Assembly (NCBI GenBank): GCA_005880805.1 | Contig: VBFZ01000111.1 | Span: forward strand, 1,546-9,864 | Reading direction: 5' to 3' | Origin: Chloroflexota bacterium | GTDB taxonomy: Bacteria > Chloroflexota > Limnocylindria > Limnocylindrales > CSP1-4 | Length of the DNA: 8,319 nucleotides | In this document: positions 6,362 through 8,319 of the stretch, piece by piece | Numbering within the stretch: position 1 is the first letter of the stretch | Layout: every line of letters begins with the position of its first letter | Notes under the pieces: model-generated | Database searches by the model: none | What the model was told of the DNA's origin: nothing | What the model saw: only the letters and a program-made list of their open reading frames with translations | Position numbers and translations under genes: made by a program

Positions 6362-6934
6362 CTACCAGACGTCGCCCGGCCGCCAGTCGCAGCTGATCGG
6401 AGCGGTCAGATCGAGCTCAGGTGCCGCGGGTGTAGGCAGGAGGAGGATGTAGCCGTCTTCGTCGGGCGTCGGCCGAAGGCCTTCGGGCGTTCGTACGAAC
6501 GACCGTCCGCGTGCGGTCAGCCATCCGAGCCGCTCGTAAAACCGGTGGCGGCCTGTGCCGAGCGCGCCGAGCTCGAACGTCTCGCTGATGTACGAGGTCA
6601 CGTCGGCGATGACCCGCGAGCCCAGCCCCCTACCCTGTCGAATCGGCGCCGTCGCGACGGCCTCAACGTATCCGGTCCGGAATGCTCGATCGCCCATGTG
6701 GATGTCGCGCTCGACCACGGAGGCGTGGCTGGTGATCGCGCCCTGAAGGTCGAGAAGAAAGTGCATCCCGCCCAGGCCATGCTGCCAGTCGTCCTCGGTC
6801 ATTCCGTCACCCTCGGCCGCGAAGGCGGCCCACAGGAGCTCACGAATAGCCCTGAGCTCGCTAGTGGTCAGTTCGGCGGTCGGTGCTCGTCGGACCCGAA
6901 CTTCGCTGGATTCGGCGTGCCCGGCCTCGCTCAT
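6362..6934 (-). CDS. GNAT acetyltransferase of the aminoglycoside 2'-N-acetyltransferase (AAC(2')-I) type
   Basis: This 190-residue protein resembles AAC(2')-I of mycobacteria along its length. It has EDDWQHGLGGMH (47-58), GAITSHASVVERDI, the YVEAVAT strand (89-95), the acetyl-CoA motif RQGRGLGSRV (99-108), FELGALGTGRHRFYERLGW (120-138), the TPDEDGYILLLP segment (156-167) and the characteristic C-terminal CDWRPGDVW (182-190). The mycobacterial enzymes end in nearly the same sequence and are about 180-195 residues long. They acetylate the 2'-amino group of aminoglycosides, and their native role may lie elsewhere. ATG 6934 has only a weak GGATAGG-like site. An IS481-type end begins 20 bases upstream, so the original promoter may have been displaced. 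Activity and resistance are inferred from similarity only. Confidence 0.85.
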   Translation of the reverse strand: MSEAGHAESSEVRVRRAPTAELTTSELRAIRELLWAAFAAEGDGMTEDDWQHGLGGMHFLLDLQGAITSHASVVERDIHMGDRAFRTGYVEAVATAPIRQGRGLGSRVIADVTSYISETFELGALGTGRHRFYERLGWLTARGRSFVRTPEGLRPTPDEDGYILLLPTPAAPELDLTAPISCDWRPGDVW

Positions 6935-6948
6935 CCGCCTATCCGGCG

Positions 6949-6954
6949 CCTAGG
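6949..6954. other. CCTAGG: one copy of a likely IS481-type target site
   Basis: CCTAGG directly abuts the TGTGATTCCC terminus at 6955. It fits the NCTAGN target known for IS481. The matching copy expected at the other end of the element is not present, because that end has been lost. Confidence 0.55.
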
Positions 6955-7099
6955 TGTGATTCCCGGACACGTTGTTGACAAGCGACGCCATCGGCGTGAG
7001 GCCCTTCAACGCGGAGTGGGGTCGGTTGTTGTTGTATCGGTCGACGAAGTCTGGCAGGGCGAGCAGTCGTTGGTTGTTCGAGTCGTACGGTCGGGCGTA
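6950..7099 (-). pseudogene. IS481-family transposase, C-terminal remnant (49 codons)
   Basis: Read on the minus strand from about 7099, the frame gives YARPYDSNNQRLLALP, then DRYNNNRPHSALKGLTP and a VNNVSG tail before TAG at 6952-6950. The YARPY...ALP...RYN...RPHSAL pattern followed by a VxNVxG tail is typical of the C-terminal end of IS481-family integrase-type transposases. The DDE catalytic core, including the final glutamate region, is absent, so the protein is dead. The stop codon lies outside the element, within the CCTAGG flank. Family-like sequence stops near 7099, where codons of a truncated dehydrogenase begin. The fragment has no start codon of its own. Confidence 0.82.
6955..7099 (-). 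mobile_element. IS481-family insertion sequence remnant, one terminus only
   Basis: The outer end is TGTGATTCCCGGACACGTTG starting at 6955. It begins with TGT, as IS481 elements do, and also encodes the last transposase residues. About 145 bp remain of an element normally near 1 kb. The inner boundary is a deletion junction at about 7099-7101 with the SDR gene. The second inverted repeat and the rest of the transposase are missing. Confidence 0.78.
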
Positions 7100-7692
7100 C
7101 GGTGCCACTCGTCGCCGACGTGAGCGATCGCCCCCAGGTGGACGAGGCCGTCGCGGGTGCCCTCAAGGCGCTCGGCCGGATCGACATCCTCGTGAACAGC
7201 GCGGGCATCGCCCGCCACGCCGACGCCGACACGATGACCGACGAGGGCTGGCAGCGCGTGATCGATGTCAACCTCAATGGGACGTGGTGGTTCTGCCGTG
7301 CGGTCGGCCGCCACATGCTGGAGCGCGGGTCAGGCGCCATCGTCAACATCGCCTCGATGTCCGGTTCGATCGTCAACTGGCCCCAGGCGCAGGCGGCCTA
7401 CAACGCATCGAAGGCCGCGGTGATCCACCTCACGAAGTCGCTTGCGTCCGAGTGGGCGGCACGCGGGGTCCGCGTGAACTGCGTGTCGCCGGGCTACATC
7501 GGCACCGCGATGACGGAAGCCGGCTTTCGCGACCATCCGGACTGGGGCAAGGTCTGGCTGGAGATGACGCCGATGGGGCGAATGGGCACGCCCGCGGACG
7601 TCGCCAACGCCGTCTGGTACCTGGCCTCCGACGCCGCCGCTTTCGCAACGGGCACCGACCTCATCGTCGATGGCGGCTACACCGTGCGGTGA
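7100..7692 (+). pseudogene. Short-chain dehydrogenase/reductase, N-terminally truncated at an IS481 junction
   Basis: The frame from 7102 (GTG) to TGA 7690-7692 encodes 196 residues of a classical SDR. It has ADVSD (5-9), NSAGIA (32-37), DVNLNG with N57, catalytic S87 in SMSG, YNASK with Y100 and K104, the SPGYIGTAM segment, and the C-terminal GTDLIVDGGYTVR. Classical SDRs are about 250 residues. The first 55-60, with the TGxxxGIG cofactor-binding turn, are missing. Directly upstream lies the internal break of the IS481 remnant, so the loss came from a deletion joining the two. Without the first Rossmann strands the protein should not bind NAD(P). A GTG at the junction keeps a short frame, but no ribosome site is seen. 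It is judged a pseudogene. Confidence 0.85.
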
Positions 7693-7755
7693 GGCTTCGA
7701 CTGGCAACCGCGCGGGCCCCCCGGCGCCTCTTGCGGGGCGTGCGATCATCCGTCC

Positions 7756-7915
7756 ATGGTTGAGTACGGAAACGGAGTCGGCCAGGTTGCCGGCCGTTCG
7801 GGCGGTGGCCAGGCGGTCGACGTCGGCGCATCGGTCGGGCTCGACCCTCCCGCCAGCCGTGCTCATCGCCGCGGCGCTGGTCCTGGGCCTCTTCATCCTG
7901 AAGCGGGCCTTCTAG
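7756..7915 (+). pseudogene. Small membrane protein gene, apparently frameshifted
   Basis: ATG 7756 opens a frame whose first 28 residues look natural (MVEYGNGVGQVAGRSGGGQ, then a DVGASVG run). After this the frame becomes Pro/Arg/Gly-rich and stays open to the window end without protein-like character. In the next frame a clear membrane helix appears, PPAVLIAAALVLGLFILKRAF, ending in TAG at 7913-7915. The distance from ATG to TAG is 160 bases, which is not a multiple of three. The simplest reading is a small glycine-rich, C-terminally membrane-anchored protein broken by an indel or short deletion around 7835-7850. GATCAT lies 6 bases before the ATG, a weak leaderless-type -10. An intact alternative is the 81-residue frame from 7670, which overlaps the SDR end and is less plausible. 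Confidence 0.45.
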
Positions 7916-8028
7916 CCCACCGTCCCTGCTGGGCCACCGTTTCTGCCGACGGCCCGGCTCTCCCCGGGGCCAACGGCTCGGTCCGCCAGTCCGAGAACAA
8001 CGTATCCGCCTGCGCTCCGGCTCCGGCC

Positions 8029-8182
8029 GTGTTTCACCGTATGAACACAACGCCGCGAGGCAACCTCAAAACTGGCCGCCTTGTTGCACCCGGTGAAAAG
8101 AAACGGCCGTTGTTGCGTGGGGTGAAAGGGATCACCGTCGGGACTGACCCCCAGGTCGTGTTGCTTTCACTCGGTGAAACAC
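8029..8182. repeat. 11-bp inverted repeats enclosing a 132-bp segment
   Basis: GTGTTTCACCG (8029-8039) and CGGTGAAACAC (8172-8182) are exact reverse complements, and matching stops on both sides. The enclosed DNA has no gene and contains two further GGTGAAA units in direct orientation. It could be a very small non-autonomous element, an IS end, or a regulatory array. No target duplication is visible beside the ends. Confidence 0.4.
8069..8128 (+). repeat. Two imperfect direct repeats with TTGTTGC-N4-GGTGAAA core
   Basis: Unit 1 has AAAC at 8069, GGCCG at 8074, TTGTTGC at 8081 and GGTGAAA at 8092. Unit 2 has AAAC at 8101, GGCCG at 8105, TTGTTGC at 8110 and GGTGAAA at 8121. The TTGTTGC-to-GGTGAAA distance is the same (11 bases), and the cores are 29 bases apart. 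A third related copy is TGTTGC at 8159 with GGTGAAA at 8173, where TTTCAC-TCG-GTGAAA also forms a small hairpin. Confidence 0.55.
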
Positions 8183-8217
8183 CCTTTCGTTCCGCCGCGG
8201 CCACCGGCTTGGGACCG

Positions 8218-8319
8218 TCAGCGCCAGTGCGTGTCGTGGCGGAGGTAGAAGGCCGCCTTCTCCTCGTCCGTCATCGTCAGCCTCTGGCCGACGCGCGCCA
8301 GGGTCTCGAAGTAGTCCTC
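8218..8319 (-). CDS. C-terminal 33 codons of an unidentified gene, 5' end outside window
   Basis: On the minus strand an open frame enters at 8319 and ends in TGA at 8220-8218. It encodes EDYFETLARVGQRLTMTDEE followed by a KAAFYLRHDTHWR tail. Amphipathic helical character, normal residue use and GC-rich third positions support real coding. It is too short for me to assign a family. Its 3' end faces the repeat-bearing intergenic stretch, so it is convergent with the small membrane-protein remnant. Confidence 0.68.
   Translation of the reverse strand, partial: EDYFETLARVGQRLTMTDEEKAAFYLRHDTHWR

Larger units (their letters stand above)
7916..8217. other. Non-coding stretch of about 300 bases
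   Basis: No convincing gene lies between the small membrane-protein stop and the stop codon of the last gene. The left half (to about 8025) shows nothing definite. The right half contains the GGTGAAA repeat units and flanking 11-bp inverted repeats listed separately, and is less GC-rich than its surroundings. Confidence 0.6.

Noticed and set aside
6218..7123. 301-codon plus-strand frame opposite arsR and the acetyltransferase
   Set aside because: Both minus-strand genes have strong motif support, and this frame reads through the IS remnant without protein-like pattern.
6972..7763. 263-codon plus-strand frame across the IS remnant and SDR
   Set aside because: It is a frame-shifted shadow of the SDR with an Arg/Gly/His-rich translation; the SDR frame carries the YxxxK and NxAG motifs.
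8029..8182. CRISPR array interpretation of the GGTGAAA repeats
   Set aside because: There are only two or three imperfect units with inconsistent spacing, no uniform spacers and no cas genes in view.
7756..8319. Frame from ATG 7756 open to the window end (about 188 codons)
   Set aside because: Only the first 28 residues look natural. The rest crosses the repeat cluster and the antisense of the last gene, so it is probably open by chance after a frameshift.

Overview
The window is a high-GC bacterial chromosomal segment, densely packed with small accessory and housekeeping genes. A deazaflavin (F420)-dependent nitroreductase-family gene, an AAC(2')-I-type acetyltransferase, two VOC proteins, a DinB-family protein and several apparently leaderless starts suggest a soil-type Actinomycetota or an F420-using Chloroflexota lineage. 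I cannot settle the taxon from the sequence alone. There are no rRNA genes, tRNA genes or CRISPR arrays that I can see.

Left part (1-2998): the 3' end of a two-domain VOC protein, a strong perfect hairpin, and an F420-dependent deazaflavin oxidoreductase gene that contains a second perfect hairpin inside its first codons. Next comes a divergent sugar module: a xylose-isomerase-like TIM-barrel protein on the minus strand and a Gfo/Idh/MocA oxidoreductase on the plus strand. They share a 59-bp intergenic region with -10-like motifs placed for leaderless transcripts.

Middle part (3060-6934): a minus-strand block. Read in its own direction it holds an AAC(2')-type GNAT acetyltransferase, then an ArsR-family repressor, an AHSA1/SRPBCC protein and a VOC protein as a tight cluster, then a lipoprotein glycoside hydrolase family 3 enzyme and a DinB-family protein. 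The arsR gene has a near-consensus promoter (TTGACA, 18-nt spacer, TCTAAT) and an ATAAC-N6-GTTAT palindrome between promoter and start codon. This looks like a complete autoregulated unit.

Right part (6949-8319): a decayed, rearranged region. An IS481-type terminus sits beside a CCTAGG target-like sequence, and the stop codon of its transposase remnant lies in that flanking sequence. The element is cut off internally and joined directly to a short-chain dehydrogenase gene that has lost its NAD(P)-binding N-terminus. After it come a small membrane-protein gene that appears frameshifted, a roughly 300-bp non-coding stretch with repeated GGTGAAA-containing units between 11-bp inverted repeats, and the C-terminal end of a minus-strand gene leaving the window.

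I see no convincing new multi-gene system. The most informative features are the IS481/SDR deletion junction, the arsR control region, the AAC(2') homologue, the tandem hairpins around the start of the F420 gene, and the repeat cluster at the right end.
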